64,000 bases of DNA, from positions 7,936,001 through 8,000,000 of the forward strand of contig NZ_JACHND010000001.1 of assembly GCF_014205275.1 (NCBI RefSeq). Reading direction: 5' to 3'. The DNA is from Sphaerisporangium siamense (lineage in GTDB: Bacteria > Actinomycetota > Actinomycetes > Streptosporangiales > Streptosporangiaceae). The notes under the pieces were generated by a model that saw only the letters and a list, made by a program, of their open reading frames with translations, was not told the origin of the DNA and ran no database searches. Positions 10,402 through 20,848 of the stretch are shown here, piece by piece. Every line of letters starts with the position of its first letter. Positions within the stretch are counted from its first letter, which is position 1. The position numbers were made by a program, and so were the translations under genes.

Positions 10402-11661
10402 GTGCGGCCTCTCGCTCCCCTGCTGCTGGCGGCGCTACTGCTCGCCGGCTGCGTGGGGGGCGGCGAGCGCGAGGGGGGCCGGGCCGGGAACACGGACGGC
10501 ACCGGGCCCATCACCTTCGCGACCGGCCGCGACACGACCGCCTACCTGCGGCCGCTGATCGCCGAGTGGAACCGCCGCCGCCCCAAGGAGCCGGTCAGCC
10601 TGCTCGAACTCCCGGAGGCGGCCGACGAGCAGCGCGCCCAGATGGTCGCCAACCTCCAGGCGAGGAGCGACCGCTACGACGTGCTCGGCCTGGACGTCGT
10701 GTGGACCGCCGAGTTCGCCGACGCCGGGTGGATCGTTCCCCTCGACCGCGGCACGTTCCCCCTCGACCGCTTCCTGCGGCCGGTGGTCGACACCGCCGTC
10801 TACAACGACAAGCTCTACGCGGTGCCCTACACCAGCAACGCGGGGCTGCTCTACTACCGCAAGGACATCCTGGACCGCGAACATCTCAAGCCGCCCAAGA
10901 CCTGGGCCGAGCTGCGCGACCAGGCGATGCGCCTCGGCGAGAAGTACGGGCTGGACGGGTACGCGGGCCAGTTCCTGCCGTACGAGGGGCTGACCGTCAA
11001 CTTCGCCGAGGCCGTGCAGTCGGCCGGCGGCGAGATCCTCAGCCCGGACGGCGCCCGGGTGACCCTGGACCTCGGCACCGCCAGGACCGGCCTGGACTTC
11101 CTGGTCGGGGGCCTGCGCGAGGGGTGGATCCCCCAGGAGGCGCTGACCTACAAGGAGGAGGAGGCACGCCTGGCGTTCCAGGAGGGCAGGCTGCTCTTCG
11201 CCCGCAACTGGCCGCACGCCTACGGGCCCGCCACGCGATCCGCCATCGCCGGGAAGTTCGGCGTGACGCGGCTGCCCGGCCTCGACGGGCCGGGGTCCAG
11301 CTCGCTCGGCGGCCTCAACCTGGCCATCAGCGCGTACTCCCGGCACCAGAAGTCGGCGCTGGACTTCATCCGGTACTTCACCGGGCTCGCGAACGAGCGC
11401 CGTGTGCTCACCGAAGGCTCCTTCCCCCCGGTGTGGTCGGAGCTGTACGACGACCCCGCGCTGATCAAGCGGTATCCATATCTGCCCGTGCTCAAGGCCA
11501 GCATCATGTCCGCGCGGCCGAGACCGGCGACCTCCGACTACGACCAGGTCAGCCTGGCCATATCGAGTGCCGTCTCCGACGCGCTCGACTTCCGCAAACC
11601 CAGCGACGAGACCGTCGCCGCGCTGAAGCAGGAGCTCGGCGAGATCATCCGCACCCCATAG
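10402..11661 (+). CDS. Sugar ABC transporter substrate-binding lipoprotein
   Basis: 419 residues from GTG 10402 with a GGAGGA site 5-10 nt upstream. A lipoprotein signal peptide ends in LLLAGC, so the mature protein is anchored outside the membrane by its Cys. The rest is a family-1 extracellular solute-binding protein; the phrases YAVPYTSNAGLLYYRKDIL, KPPKTWAEL and LFARNWPHAY resemble trehalose/maltose-binding proteins of the ThuE/LpqY type. It has no permease genes of its own here; a perfect hairpin separates it from the next importer operon. It is divergent from the padR-exporter unit. Substrate assignment beyond an alpha-glucoside-like sugar is a guess. Confidence 0.85.
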   Translation: MRPLAPLLLAALLLAGCVGGGEREGGRAGNTDGTGPITFATGRDTTAYLRPLIAEWNRRRPKEPVSLLELPEAADEQRAQMVANLQARSDRYDVLGLDVVWTAEFADAGWIVPLDRGTFPLDRFLRPVVDTAVYNDKLYAVPYTSNAGLLYYRKDILDREHLKPPKTWAELRDQAMRLGEKYGLDGYAGQFLPYEGLTVNFAEAVQSAGGEILSPDGARVTLDLGTARTGLDFLVGGLREGWIPQEALTYKEEEARLAFQEGRLLFARNWPHAYGPATRSAIAGKFGVTRLPGLDGPGSSSLGGLNLAISAYSRHQKSALDFIRYFTGLANERRVLTEGSFPPVWSELYDDPALIKRYPYLPVLKASIMSARPRPATSDYDQVSLAISSAVSDALDFRKPSDETVAALKQELGEIIRTP

Positions 11662-11665
11662 ACCC

Positions 11666-11684
11666 CCGGGGGTCCGTCCCCCGG
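11666..11684 (+). terminator. Hairpin after the first binding-protein gene
   Basis: Perfect 7-bp stem CCGGGGG/CCCCCGG with a 5-nt loop, starting 5 nt after the stop codon, with no U-tract, as is usual for high-GC actinomycetes. A second palindrome, GACCCCCGGGGGTC at 11661-11674, overlaps it. It probably separates the two binding-protein genes into different transcripts. Confidence 0.55.
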
Positions 11685-11760
11685 TCATCGTTACGAACCA
11701 CTTTCCTTCCTTCACTAACTCATCCGCATATTTCGGGGGCTTCACCAGGAGGTAAGCACC

Positions 11761-13092
11761 ATGCGTGTCAGAACGACTGCGGTGGTGGCCGGGCTCATGC
11801 TCGCGGCGGCCGCGTGTGGCGGCGGATCGGACGGCACCGGCGCGGCGCCGTCGGCGTCCGCGGGCGGCGGCAGCGCGCCGGCCGCCCTGCCGTTGCAGGG
11901 CGTCAGCATCGAGGTCGCGGCCAAGTGGACCGGCGAGGAGCAGGAGAACTTCCAGAAGGTGATCGACGCCTTCCAGGCCAAGACCGGCGCCAAGGTCACC
12001 TACGCCTCGACGGGGGAGGACACCGGCGCCTACCTCGGCCCGCGCATCCAGGGCGGCAACCCGCCGGACGTCGCGATCCTGCCGCAGCCGGGCCTCGTGC
12101 AGCAGTACGCCGACCAGAAGGCGCTCAAGCCGCTGTCCACCGAGGTCCAGAAGCAGATCGACCAGAACTACACCCCGTACTGGAAGGAGCTGGGCTCGGC
12201 CGGCGGCCAGGTGTACGGCGTGCTGGTGAAGGCCGCGCACAAGTCGCTGGTCTGGTACCGCCAGCCCGCCTTCGACGACGCGGGCGCCCAGCCGGCGACC
12301 ACGTGGGACGACCTGGTCGGCAAGACAGCCCAGTCGCTCGCCGACTCCGGGACCGCCCCGTTCGCGCTCTGCGGCGCCTCGGGCTGGACGCTGACCGACC
12401 TGTTCGAGAACATCTACCTGTCCAGCGCGGGGCCGGAGAACTACGACAAGCTCTCCAAGCACGAGATCCCCTGGACCGACGCCACGGTGAAGACCGCGCT
12501 GGAGAAGATGGCCCAGATCTTCTCCAAGAAGGACTTCATGGCCGGCGGCGCCTCGGGCGCCCTGCAGACCGACTTCCCCACCTGTGTCACGCAGGTCTAC
12601 GGCGAGAAGAAGGCCGCCATGGTGATCGAGGCGGACTTCGTCGCGGTCTCGGTCGCCCAGTCCGGCGCCAAGGTGGGCGAGGACGCCAAGATCATGCCGT
12701 TCCCGCCGGCGGGCTCCACGCCTCCGGTCGTGCTCGGCGGTGACGTCGCCGTCGCGCTCAAGGACGGCAAGGGCGCGATGGCCCTGCTGGAGTACCTGGC
12801 CTCGGCGGAGGGCGGCTCGGTCTGGGCCAAGCAGCCCGGCTACCTGTCCCCCAACCGCAACGTGTCCCCCGACAACTACCCCGACGCGCTGACCAAGCAG
12901 CTCGCGCAGACGATCATCTCCGCGGGCGAGGCGGTCCGGTATGACATGTCGGACCTGGCGCCCAGCGCCTTCGGCGGCACCGACGGCAAGGGCGAGTGGA
13001 AGCACCTCCAGGACTTCGTGCGCAACCCCTCCGACGTGAAGGGCACCCAGGAGAAGCTCGAGGCCGACGCCGCGAAGGCCTGGAAGAAGTAG
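11761..13092 (+). CDS. Alpha-glucoside-type ABC transporter substrate-binding lipoprotein
   Basis: 443 residues from ATG 11761 behind an AGGAGGT site. A lipoprotein signal with lipobox AAAC is followed by a Gly/Ser/Ala-rich linker and a family-1 solute-binding fold starting at GVSIEVAAKWTGEEQENFQ. The text WTGEEQENF, GNPPDVAILPQPGL and FALCGASGWTLTDLFEN resembles AglE-like binding proteins. The two downstream permease genes, 11 nt away and overlapping by ATGA respectively, make a complete importer apart from the ATPase, which in actinomycetes is usually a shared MsiK encoded elsewhere (established for Streptomyces). Confidence 0.88.
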   Translation: MRVRTTAVVAGLMLAAAACGGGSDGTGAAPSASAGGGSAPAALPLQGVSIEVAAKWTGEEQENFQKVIDAFQAKTGAKVTYASTGEDTGAYLGPRIQGGNPPDVAILPQPGLVQQYADQKALKPLSTEVQKQIDQNYTPYWKELGSAGGQVYGVLVKAAHKSLVWYRQPAFDDAGAQPATTWDDLVGKTAQSLADSGTAPFALCGASGWTLTDLFENIYLSSAGPENYDKLSKHEIPWTDATVKTALEKMAQIFSKKDFMAGGASGALQTDFPTCVTQVYGEKKAAMVIEADFVAVSVAQSGAKVGEDAKIMPFPPAGSTPPVVLGGDVAVALKDGKGAMALLEYLASAEGGSVWAKQPGYLSPNRNVSPDNYPDALTKQLAQTIISAGEAVRYDMSDLAPSAFGGTDGKGEWKHLQDFVRNPSDVKGTQEKLEADAAKAWKK

Positions 13093-13103
13093 GGACGGCG
13101 GCC

Positions 13104-14567
13104 GTGACCGAACGGTTGGACGGCCCGCAGACCCCGCGCGGCGACGGCGACGTCGCCCGCGGGGCCTCCCCCGGACCGGACGAGACCCCCCAGCCACCGC
13201 CCCCGGCGTCCTCCGGCGCCGGCGGGGACGACGCCACGAACACCGTCCCGCCCGCCGCGCCGGCGAGGACCACCAGGTCGGGCAATCTCGGGCCCTCTCC
13301 CAAGGTGGCCCTGGCCTTCCTGGTCCCGGCGTTCGTCATCCTCGGCGCGTGGGTGGTCTACCCGATCATCTACTCGATCGTCCGCAGCCTGTACGACGCC
13401 AACGGCGACGGGTTCGTCGGCCTCGGCAACTACGCGTCCATCTTCAGCGACTCGGGCACGCTCACCACGATCAGGAACAACCTGATCTGGGTGGTCGTGG
13501 CGCCCAGCCTGGTCACCGCGCTCGGCCTGCTGTTCGCGGTGCTCACCGAGCGCGTCCGCTGGGCGACGGCGTTCAAGCTGGTCGTGTTCATGCCCATGGC
13601 GGTGTCGCTGCTGGCCTCCGGGGTCATCTTCCGGCTCGTCTACGAGCAGGACCCCGACCGGGGCGCGGCCAACGCGATCATCACCTCGGTGCACGACGTG
13701 TTCGCCTCCAGCAGCGGCTACCCGGGGGCGCGCCCGCGCGAGAACGACCAGGCGCCCGCCGTCCTGGACAAGGGCGCGGTCGTCACCCGCCAGCAGGCCC
13801 AGCCCGGCGCGCAGGTGACGATCCCGCTGGTCGGCCTGAAGGCCGAGGCCCTGCCCGCGCAGGCCGCCGCCGCCAAGCCCGCCACCACGGCGCCGGGCGA
13901 GCTGGCGGGAACGGTCTGGCTGGACTTCACCCCGGGCGGCGGCACGGCGAACCGGATCGACGGCGACGAGAAGGGGATGCCGGACGTCACCGTGGAGGCC
14001 GTCTCCGGCGGCCAGGTCAAGGCGACCACGACCACGGCGGCCGACGGCACCTTCCACTTCTCCGAGTTGCCCGCCGGGTCCTACCAGCTGCGGCTGCCGC
14101 GGGAGAACTTCGCCCAGCCGTTCGCGGGGGCGACCTGGCTCGGCCCCACGCTGATCACGCCGGCCATCATCGGCGCGTTCATCTGGGTGTGGGCCGGGTT
14201 CGCCATGGTGCTGATCGCGGCGGGCCTGTCGGCCATCCCGCGCGACGCGCTGGAGGCGGCCCGCATCGACGGCGCGACCGAGTGGCAGGTGTTCCGCCGC
14301 ATCACCATCCCGCTGCTGTCGCCGGTGCTGCTCGTCGTGCTGGTGACGATGATCATCAACACCTTGAAGGTCTTCGACCTGGTGTTCGTCATCGCCCCCG
14401 GGTCCGCCCAGCCGCAGGCCAACGTGATCGCGCTGGAGATGTGGCGCGTCTCGTTCGGCGGCGGCGGCAACCAGGGACTCGGCAGCGCGCTCGCGATCTT
14501 CCTGCTCGTGCTCGTCCTGCCCTTCATGGCCATCAACATCCGGCGGTTCCGGAGGGAGCAGGCATGA
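13104..14567 (+). CDS. Sugar ABC permease (MalF/AglF type) with extracellular insertion
   Basis: 487 residues from GTG 13104, whose AGGGA site overlaps the stop of the binding-protein gene. After a Pro/Ala-rich cytoplasmic tail of about 55 residues come the first membrane helices (ALAFLVPAFVILGAWVV). Residues about 176-342 form a large extracellular insertion, including a prealbumin-like unit (AGTVWLDFTPGG, MPDVTVEAVSGGQ, TTAADGTFHFSELPAGSY) of the SdrD-B/carboxypeptidase-regulatory type. The EAA coupling loop EAARIDGATEWQVFRRI sits near residue 383. Ordinary AglF-type permeases are about 300 residues. Its place in the operon, with MalG-type partner and binding protein, supports sugar import; the inserted domain may contact the binding protein, as the MalF P2 loop does in E. 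coli. Confidence 0.9.
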   Translation: MTERLDGPQTPRGDGDVARGASPGPDETPQPPPPASSGAGGDDATNTVPPAAPARTTRSGNLGPSPKVALAFLVPAFVILGAWVVYPIIYSIVRSLYDANGDGFVGLGNYASIFSDSGTLTTIRNNLIWVVVAPSLVTALGLLFAVLTERVRWATAFKLVVFMPMAVSLLASGVIFRLVYEQDPDRGAANAIITSVHDVFASSSGYPGARPRENDQAPAVLDKGAVVTRQQAQPGAQVTIPLVGLKAEALPAQAAAAKPATTAPGELAGTVWLDFTPGGGTANRIDGDEKGMPDVTVEAVSGGQVKATTTTAADGTFHFSELPAGSYQLRLPRENFAQPFAGATWLGPTLITPAIIGAFIWVWAGFAMVLIAAGLSAIPRDALEAARIDGATEWQVFRRITIPLLSPVLLVVLVTMIINTLKVFDLVFVIAPGSAQPQANVIALEMWRVSFGGGGNQGLGSALAIFLLVLVLPFMAINIRRFRREQA

Positions 14568-15469
14568 CGACGCTCACGGCGTCCCCCACCTCGCCCACGA
14601 ACCCGGGTGCGGGGTCGCTCCGCCGCGGGGCGCTGTCCCGGGTCGTCGACCGGGTCGGGGGCGGGCTGGTCCAGGTCGTCCTCATCGTGCTCGGCCTGTT
14701 CTGGCTGGTCCCCACGCTGGGGCTGCTGGTGGTGTCGCTGCGCGCCGACGCCGACAACAACTCCAGCGGCTGGTGGACGGTGTTCGCCAAGCCGGCGCAG
14801 ATCACGTTCGACAACTACTCCCACCTGCTGTCCACCGGCTTCACCTCGTCGTTCTGGAACACCGTGGCGATCACGGTGCCCGCGACGATCCTGGTCATCG
14901 GCTTCGCCGCCATGGCGGCCTACGCCTTCGCCTGGATCGAGTTCCCCGGGCGCGACCTGCTGTTCCTGGTGGTCGTGGCATTGCTGGTGGTGCCGGTCCA
15001 GATCGCGCTGATCCCGATCGCCAAGATGTACGGGGCGCTCGGGATCTTCGGCACGATCCCCGGCGTGGTGCTGTTCCACACGGCCTTCGGGCTCCCGTTC
15101 GCGATCTTCCTGTTGCGCAACTTCTTCGTCGGCATCCCCAAGGAGCTGCTGGAGGCCGCGCGCATGGACGGCGCCGCGGAGTGGAAGATCTTCGCGACCG
15201 TGGTGTTCCCGCTGGCCAAGCCCGCGGTCGCCTCACTCGGCATCTTCCAGTTCCTGTGGGTGTGGAACGACCTGCTGGTCGCGCTCGTGTTCGCCGACAC
15301 CAACGCGCAGCCGATGACCAAGGCGCTGCAGTCCCAGATGCGCCAGTTCGGTACCAACGTGGACATCCTCGCGCCGGGAGCCTTCCTGTCGCTGATCATC
15401 CCCCTGGTGCTCTTCTTCGCGTTCCAGCGCTACTTCGTGCAGGGCCTGCTCGCGGGCTCGGTCAAGTAG
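14564..15469 (+). CDS. Sugar ABC permease (MalG/AglG type)
   Basis: 301 residues; its ATG overlaps the stop of the preceding permease gene (ATGA), a sign of translational coupling, and GGAGGGAGCA lies just upstream. Six membrane helices are predictable, with the EAA coupling motif EAARMDGAAEWKIFATVVFPL and the following proline-rich turn. It ends FVQGLLAGSVK, typical of MalG-family permeases. It forms the channel together with the MalF-type protein. A strong hairpin follows 6 nt after the stop. Confidence 0.92.
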   Translation: MTTLTASPTSPTNPGAGSLRRGALSRVVDRVGGGLVQVVLIVLGLFWLVPTLGLLVVSLRADADNNSSGWWTVFAKPAQITFDNYSHLLSTGFTSSFWNTVAITVPATILVIGFAAMAAYAFAWIEFPGRDLLFLVVVALLVVPVQIALIPIAKMYGALGIFGTIPGVVLFHTAFGLPFAIFLLRNFFVGIPKELLEAARMDGAAEWKIFATVVFPLAKPAVASLGIFQFLWVWNDLLVALVFADTNAQPMTKALQSQMRQFGTNVDILAPGAFLSLIIPLVLFFAFQRYFVQGLLAGSVK

Positions 15470-15475
15470 CGGTCA

Positions 15476-15510
15476 CGGGTGCCCGTCTCGCGGGGGCAGG
15501 CGGGCACCCG
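15476..15510 (+). terminator. Terminator of the sugar importer operon
   Basis: Perfect 10-bp stem CGGGTGCCCG/CGGGCACCCG with a 15-nt loop, 6 nt after the permease stop codon. No U-tract. Confidence 0.7.
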
Positions 15511-15592
15511 GCGTCCCGGACGGCTACGGAAAGCCGGGGGCGGTGCCGCCGGTCGGCGTCCGGTTGTCGGCCGTCACGGCTAGGATCCCGGC

Positions 15593-16270
15593 ATGACCGG
15601 TCGTCCATTACATGAAGTCGTCGAATCGGGGTGGGCAACCGCCCTGGAGCCGGTCGCCGAGCGCATCTCCGCGCTGGGCGACTTCCTCAGGCAAGAGATC
15701 GCCGAGGGCCGGCAATATCTCCCCGCGGGCGCGAACGTCCTGCGGGCGTTCCAGCAGCCGTTCGACCAGGTGCGCGTGCTCATCGTCGGGCAGGATCCCT
15801 ATCCCACCCCCGGTCACGCCATCGGCCTGAGCTTCGCCGTCGCGCCGGACGTCCGCCCCCTGCCGGGCAGCCTGGTCAACATCTTCAAGGAGTACGCCGC
15901 CGACCTCGGCTACCCTCCCCCGTCCAACGGCGACCTGACTCCGTGGACCGACCAGGGCGTGCTGCTGCTCAACAGGGCGCTCACCGTCGCGCCCGGCAAG
16001 CCCGCCTCCCACCGGGGCAAGGGCTGGGAAGAGGTCACCGAGCAGGCCATCCGCGCGCTCGTCGCCCGCGGCGGCCCGCTGGTGGCCATCCTGTGGGGGC
16101 GTGACGCCCGGTCGCTCAAGCCCCTGCTCGGCGCGGTGCCGGCCATCGAGTCGGCCCACCCGAGCCCGCTGTCGGCGCGCAGCGGCTTCTTCGGCAGCCG
16201 CCCGTTCAGCCGCGCCAACGACCTGCTCACCCAGCAGGGGGCCAACCCCGTGGAGTGGAAGCTTCCCTGA
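15593..16270 (+). CDS. ung: Uracil-DNA glycosylase (family 1)
   Basis: 225 residues. Removes uracil from DNA as the first step of base-excision repair. All family-1 motifs are present: the water-activating loop GQDPYPTPG with Asp68, the uracil-binding LLLNRALTV, and the DNA-intercalation loop HPSPLSA with His189. ATG 15593 has no ribosome-binding site, but TAGGAT at 15581-15586 sits 6 nt in front, the usual arrangement of a leaderless actinomycete transcript. It stands alone between two strong hairpins. Confidence 0.96.
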   Translation: MTGRPLHEVVESGWATALEPVAERISALGDFLRQEIAEGRQYLPAGANVLRAFQQPFDQVRVLIVGQDPYPTPGHAIGLSFAVAPDVRPLPGSLVNIFKEYAADLGYPPPSNGDLTPWTDQGVLLLNRALTVAPGKPASHRGKGWEEVTEQAIRALVARGGPLVAILWGRDARSLKPLLGAVPAIESAHPSPLSARSGFFGSRPFSRANDLLTQQGANPVEWKLP

Positions 16271-16280
16271 CCGGACGCCG

Positions 16281-16314
16281 CCGGCGCGCCCGCCGATCGG
16301 GGCGGGCGCGCCGG
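16281..16314. terminator. Bidirectional terminator between ung and pgm
   Basis: Perfect 14-bp stem CCGGCGCGCCCGCC with its complement and a 6-nt loop (GATCGG), 11 nt after the ung stop and about 50 nt from the end of the convergent pgm gene. Confidence 0.75.
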
Positions 16315-16362
16315 GTGTCACCTCGGGCGGCTTGAGGGCGTCTCCGCCTCCTGCGCGCGCGT

Positions 16363-18012
<1,650 letters not shown>

Positions 18013-18151
18013 GAGAACTCCCTCGTCACACGCTTGTTCCGCTGCGGTGGCACTACCCTCGGCCGGTCCGGTTCATACGGATATCAGAACCCGGGCCGGG
18101 GCCGATGCTACTCAGCCGGAGGGGGCGCACCGAACCCCCACCTAACGGCAC

Positions 18152-18165
18152 GCCGAAAATTCGGC
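18152..18165. promoter_or_regulatory. Inverted repeat in the pgm/methyltransferase divergent region
   Basis: GCCGAA-AA-TTCGGC, perfect 6-bp arms with a 2-nt centre, lies in the 230-nt gap between pgm and the DUF574 methyltransferase gene. Symmetry and position suit a dimeric repressor site; the binding protein is unknown. A shorter palindrome CCCGA-T-TCGGG follows near 18206. Confidence 0.35.
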
Positions 18166-18242
18166 ACTGATCCGACCTGCTGTGTCGCACTAGGTTGGGA
18201 GGATTCCCGATTCGGGCCACCGGCCGGAACCGTGAGGAGGAG

Positions 18243-19016
18243 ATGCGCGTGACCACGGCACTCGACGCCCTCGACGTCCGCACGCCCAATCCGGCCCGCG
18301 TCTACGACTACATGCTCGGCGGCAAGGACAACTTCGCGGCCGACCGCGAGGCGGCCGAGCAGGTCTCCCGGCTGTTCCCCGAGTCCCGGGACGGCGTCCG
18401 CCACAACCGCCTGTTCCTCGGCAACGCCGTCCGGTACCTCGCCGGGGAGTGCGGGATCCGCCAGTTCGTGGACATCGGCGCGGGGCTGCCCACCCAGGAC
18501 AACGTGCACCAGGTCGCCCAGGCGGTCGCGCGGGACGCGCGCACCGTGTACGTGGACAACGACCCGGTGGTGTGCGTGCACGGCCGCGCGCTGCTGGCGA
18601 ACACCGACACCGTCGCCATGATCGACGGGGACGTCCGCGCGCCCGGCGACATCCGCGACAAGGTGACCAGGACCGGCCTCATCGACTGGAACCGGCCGGT
18701 CGGTCTGCTCATGGTGGCGATCCTGCACTTCGTCGAGGAGCCCGGGGAGCACGTGGCCATGCTGCGCGACCTGCTCGCCCCGGGCAGCCACCTGGTGATC
18801 ACCCACCTCAGCACGACGCCGGAGCGCGCCGCCGACATGGCCCGGCTGCGGGAGCTCTACGCGCGGTCCGGCATCACGCTGGTGCCGCGCGGCGTCGCGG
18901 AGATCGAGCGCCTGTTCGGCGACTTCGAGCCCGTGGACCAGCGGCGCTTCGTCTTCCCCGACATCGCCGCGCGCATCGCCCGGCTCGGCTGGGGCGGCGT
19001 GGCCCGCAAGCGCTGA
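18243..19016 (+). CDS. SAM-dependent methyltransferase, DUF574 family
   Basis: 257 residues from ATG 18243; GTG 18249 is an equally good start because GAGGAGG ends only about 2 nt before the ATG. The opening NPARVYDYMLGGKDNFAADR is the hallmark of the DUF574 (Methyltransf_19) family, very abundant in actinomycetes. FVDIGAGLPTQDNVHQVAQ is the SAM-binding motif I, and TVYVDNDPVVCVHGRALL supplies the acidic motif II residue. The physiological substrate of this family is largely unknown. No signal peptide or membrane segment. The next gene is convergent, 23 nt away. Confidence 0.9.
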   Translation: MRVTTALDALDVRTPNPARVYDYMLGGKDNFAADREAAEQVSRLFPESRDGVRHNRLFLGNAVRYLAGECGIRQFVDIGAGLPTQDNVHQVAQAVARDARTVYVDNDPVVCVHGRALLANTDTVAMIDGDVRAPGDIRDKVTRTGLIDWNRPVGLLMVAILHFVEEPGEHVAMLRDLLAPGSHLVITHLSTTPERAADMARLRELYARSGITLVPRGVAEIERLFGDFEPVDQRRFVFPDIAARIARLGWGGVARKR

Positions 19017-19039
19017 CCCCGTACCGCCCGGCAGCGGGC

Positions 19040-19333
19040 TCAGGCGCCGAGGTGGCGTTCCAGGGACTCCATCTTCGCCGTCATCGCGTCGGAGACGCCG
19101 GGGCGGACGTCGGCCTTCAGCACCAGGCTGACGCGCGGGGCGACCTCGGCGACGGCCTCCACGGCGCGTTTGACGACGTCCATCACCTCGTCCCACTCGC
19201 CCTCGACGGTGGTGAACATGGCGTCGGTCCTGTTGGGCAGGCCGCTGTCGCGGACGACGCGCACGGCGCGGGCCACGGGCCCGGCGACGTCCTCGCCGAC
19301 GCCGAGCGGGGTCACGGAGAATGCGATGATCAT
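19040..19333 (-). CDS. MTH1187-type thiamine-binding protein
   Basis: 97 residues, small alpha/beta fold of the MTH1187/YkoF-like family (Thiamine_BP). The start [11 protein letters not shown] and the later [15 protein letters not shown] are typical. Family members are reported to bind thiamine, but their role is not settled. Its ATG follows the photolyase TAG stop with no gap, so the two are surely co-transcribed and translationally coupled. Why a thiamine-binding-type protein rides with a photolyase is unclear. Confidence 0.85.
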   Translation of the reverse strand: MIIAFSVTPLGVGEDVAGPVARAVRVVRDSGLPNRTDAMFTTVEGEWDEVMDVVKRAVEAVAEVAPRVSLVLKADVRPGVSDAMTAKMESLERHLGA

Positions 19334-20632
19334 CTATCCATTGTCGGGGGTCGGCAGCGGCGCCGGGTATCCGGGGACCTTGGGCGCCGCCTTCCACGGC
19401 TCGTGGATCAGTGAGGCGGGGAGCGCGGCCAGCTCCGGGACGTGGCGGCGGACGTAGTCGCCGTCCGGGTCGAACCTGCGAGCCTGGCGCAGAGGGTTGA
19501 GCGCCCGGTTCGGCCGGGTGTCGTTGCCCGTCCCCGCGACCCACTGCCAGTTGCCCCAGTTGTTGGCGACGTCCCCGTCCAGGAGCAGGTCGGCGAAGTG
19601 CTCGCCGCCCACCCGCCAGTGGATTCCGAGCCGCTTGGTGAGGTACGAGCCGACGATGAGGCGGGCGCGGTTGTGCATCCACCCCTCGGTCCGGAGCTGG
19701 CGCATGCCCGCGTCCACGATGGGCACTCCGGTCATGCCCGCGCGCCAGGCGTCGGCGGCGTGCCCGTCCTCGCTCCAGTCCACCCGGCGCGGCCGGTAAT
19801 CGCGGCGCGGCAGGTCGGGAAAGGCCAGGGCCACCTGGTGGAAGAAGTCGCGCCAGCAGAGCTGCCTGACGAACGCCTCGGCGCCGGGGTAGCCGGTCGC
19901 CCGGGCGGCGACCTCCCCGGGTGAGACGCACCCGAACCGCAGGTAGGGGCTGAGCATGGACGTCCGGTCCTCGGCGAGCTCGTCGTGGCCGTCCGCGTAG
20001 TCGGCGAGGCAGAGCTTGAGCCACAGGTCCAGCCGCCTGCGCGCGACGGTCTCGCCGCCGCGCAGGTGCCCGTACGGGCCGCGCGGCCCCGGCGGAAGCC
20101 CGCCGGGCTCGATTCCCGGCGGCAGCCGCACCAGCGGGGGCGGGCCCGTCACCTGCCGGTGCCCGGCGTCGCGCCAGGCCCGCCAGTACGGCGTGAACAC
20201 CCGGTAGTGGTCGCCGCCGGCGGGCCGCAGCAGGCCGGGCGGGACGACGGTGACGCCCGGGAAGAGCCGGAAGTCGAGGCGGTGCGCGGCGCATTCGCGC
20301 TCCAGCCGCCGCTCGCGCGCCCGCGCGTACGCGCTCACGTCCGCCGAGGCCCAGATCGCGGACGCCCTCGTCTCGCCCGCCACGCGGAGCGCCTCGGCCA
20401 CCGGGTCGCCGTGCCGTACGACCAGGTCGCCGCCGAGGTCGCGCAGGGATGCGCGCAGGTCCTCCAGCGCCTCCACCAGGAAGCCCGCCCGGTGGCGCGG
20501 GCGGATGGCCGGGTCCGCGACGAACAGCGGCACGACGTGCCGGGCCCGCGCGCACGCCTCCACCAGGGCCGGGTGGTCGTGCACCCGCAGGTCCCGATTG
20601 TGGAGAATGATCACTGTGTCCGGATGGTCCAC
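19334..20632 (-). CDS. phr: Deoxyribodipyrimidine photolyase
   Basis: 432 residues from ATG 20632. Light-driven repair of cyclobutane pyrimidine dimers with FAD. The N-terminal Rossmann-like antenna domain begins TVIILHNRDLRVHDHPAL; the C-terminal FAD domain contains SPYLRFGCVSPGEV, LCWRDFFHQVA, MRQLRTEGWMHNRARLIVG and ANNWGNWQWVAGTGND, with RALNPLRQARRFDPDGDYVRR at the end, all canonical for class I photolyases. It heads a two-gene unit with the thiamine-binding-type gene and is divergent from the MerR regulator gene, suggesting light or stress control. Confidence 0.95.
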   Translation of the reverse strand: MDHPDTVIILHNRDLRVHDHPALVEACARARHVVPLFVADPAIRPRHRAGFLVEALEDLRASLRDLGGDLVVRHGDPVAEALRVAGETRASAIWASADVSAYARARERRLERECAAHRLDFRLFPGVTVVPPGLLRPAGGDHYRVFTPYWRAWRDAGHRQVTGPPPLVRLPPGIEPGGLPPGPRGPYGHLRGGETVARRRLDLWLKLCLADYADGHDELAEDRTSMLSPYLRFGCVSPGEVAARATGYPGAEAFVRQLCWRDFFHQVALAFPDLPRRDYRPRRVDWSEDGHAADAWRAGMTGVPIVDAGMRQLRTEGWMHNRARLIVGSYLTKRLGIHWRVGGEHFADLLLDGDVANNWGNWQWVAGTGNDTRPNRALNPLRQARRFDPDGDYVRRHVPELAALPASLIHEPWKAAPKVPGYPAPLPTPDNG

Positions 20633-20848
20633 GTCAGGGAATTCGGTCGTGCCGCCGGGAACGGTTGCGTCCGGAGCGCGGTTTCTCGCCGAAGTACCCG
20701 GTGAAGGGGTCCGGACGATGTCCGGCGCCTGGCAGGCTGGTAGCGCCCGGCGACGCCCGTGGCCCCGGACACGGACGGGGCGACCGGGACGGCCGGGGGC
20801 CGGTTACGGCCACGGGACCGTGCGGGACGGACGAGCGGACAGGACGCG

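Noticed and set aside
10435-13197. A 920-residue leftward frame over the binding-protein genes
   Set aside because: Antisense shadow of two clear genes with GC-rich codon structure; Gly/Arg/Val-rich composition without domains.
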